A stretch of 13,325 nucleotides of DNA from Betaproteobacteria bacterium UBA7395 (GTDB lineage: Bacteria > Pseudomonadota > Gammaproteobacteria > Burkholderiales > Rhodocyclaceae): the NCBI GenBank assembly GCA_002470165.1, contig DKNF01000075.1, forward strand, positions 1 to 13,325, given 5' to 3'. Numbering within the stretch: position 1 is the stretch's first letter; each line of letters opens with the position of its first letter. A program made the translations under genes and the position numbers. The notes under the pieces are model-generated. The model was not told the DNA's origin. It was given only the letters and a program-made list of their open reading frames with translations, and searched no databases. Shown piece after piece: positions 12,943 to 13,325 of this stretch.

Positions 12943-13325
12943 GCGGCACGGCATCCCGGGGTTTCGAACGCTGGTGGCGTACCGAGGGCGAATGGGTCGA
13001 AGAGGCCAACCAGCGACGCGGTGGTGAGAGCGGCGTGCAGCGTTTGCCGGGGGAGCATCGCCCGCTCTACTGCAAACGCCAGTCCGGGCATGTGCACCGT
13101 TCCCTGTGCCATCCGCTCGGGCGACCGACCGTGTTGCGCGAGGCCGAGTCGATTCGCGCCTTCCGGGCGCTCGGTCTCGGCGTGCCCGAACTGGTCTATT
13201 GTGGCGCACGCAAGCAGGGCGATACCTGGCAGGCTTTGCTGGTGACCGAGGAGTTGCCCGGCTTTGTCGCTCTCGATCGCTGGTACGCGACGCAGGCGGA
13301 AAGTGTATCGCCGGCGGCGCGGGGG
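12939..13325 (+). CDS. InaA/WaaP-like lipopolysaccharide kinase family protein, N-terminal part (3'-truncated by window edge)
   Basis: The first 129 codons are in the window and remain open to the last base. Recognisable family features are WWRTEGEWVEEANQRRGG (12-29), LYCKRQSGHVHRS (43-55), HPLGRPTVLREAE (58-70) and LLVTEELPGF (100-109), the pattern of InaA-type proteins in the protein-kinase-like Kdo/WaaP family. Lys46 is the likely ATP-binding lysine and Glu68 or Glu70 its salt-bridge partner. WaaP-type kinases phosphorylate sugars of the lipopolysaccharide core; the substrate of InaA-type members is less certain. The catalytic loop and DFG-like motif lie beyond the window. The start overlaps the methyltransferase stop by 4 nt, so both come from the box E promoter. 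Confidence 0.87.
   Translation, partial: MSGTASRGFERWWRTEGEWVEEANQRRGGESGVQRLPGEHRPLYCKRQSGHVHRSLCHPLGRPTVLREAESIRAFRALGLGVPELVYCGARKQGDTWQALLVTEELPGFVALDRWYATQAESVSPAARG

Overview
The window looks like chromosomal DNA of a GC-rich betaproteobacterium, most likely near Rhodocyclales (Dechloromonas/Azospira-like). This is inferred from base composition, gene order and the mix of c-type cytochromes with PhoP/QseB-type signalling; no rRNA or other marker gene is present. Coding density is high, many stop/start pairs overlap, and no tRNA, rRNA, IS element, CRISPR array or prophage gene was seen.

Layout. (1) 1-2867, plus strand: the end of an ABC ATPase, an FtsX-type permease, a secreted DUF3299 protein and a ZIP metal transporter, tightly coupled and best read as a zinc/metal-homeostasis operon. 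(2) 2993-4258, plus strand: a membrane-anchored HD-GYP protein (cyclic-di-GMP phosphodiesterase type). (3) 4264-6221, minus strand: a two-gene unit of an exported diheme cytochrome c followed, through a TTGA overlap, by an exported PQQ-like beta-propeller protein. (4) 6301-9400, minus strand: a small secreted two-cysteine protein, a small Gly/Met-tailed secreted protein, a PepSY protein, an OmpR-family response regulator and its PhoQ/QseC-like kinase. (5) 9534-12184, plus strand: SHP (DUF1924 cytochrome c), DHC (diheme cytochrome c), a second PepSY protein and a ferric-reductase-like haem b/flavin membrane protein, forming an electron-transfer chain to the periplasm. (6) 12256-13325, plus strand: a SAM methyltransferase overlapping a truncated InaA/WaaP-type lipopolysaccharide kinase.

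What ties these together is a repeated 17-bp element, HTTCAG-N5-NTTMAK, a tandem direct repeat with an 11-bp period. I found five copies, all in gaps between genes, each pointing at the gene behind it and 45-80 nt from its start: before the HD-GYP gene, the two-cysteine protein, the Gly/Met-tailed protein that heads the sensor operon, shp, and the methyltransferase. Four have a plausible -10 element (A at position 2, T at position 6) 10-11 bp further on. This is the layout of activator sites for OmpR/PhoB-family regulators (compare PmrA and PhoP boxes). The simplest reading is that the response regulator encoded here controls its own operon plus a local regulon: SHP/DHC electron transfer, PepSY envelope proteins, c-di-GMP turnover and a lipopolysaccharide-modifying operon. 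That link is inference, but the element itself is plain in the sequence.
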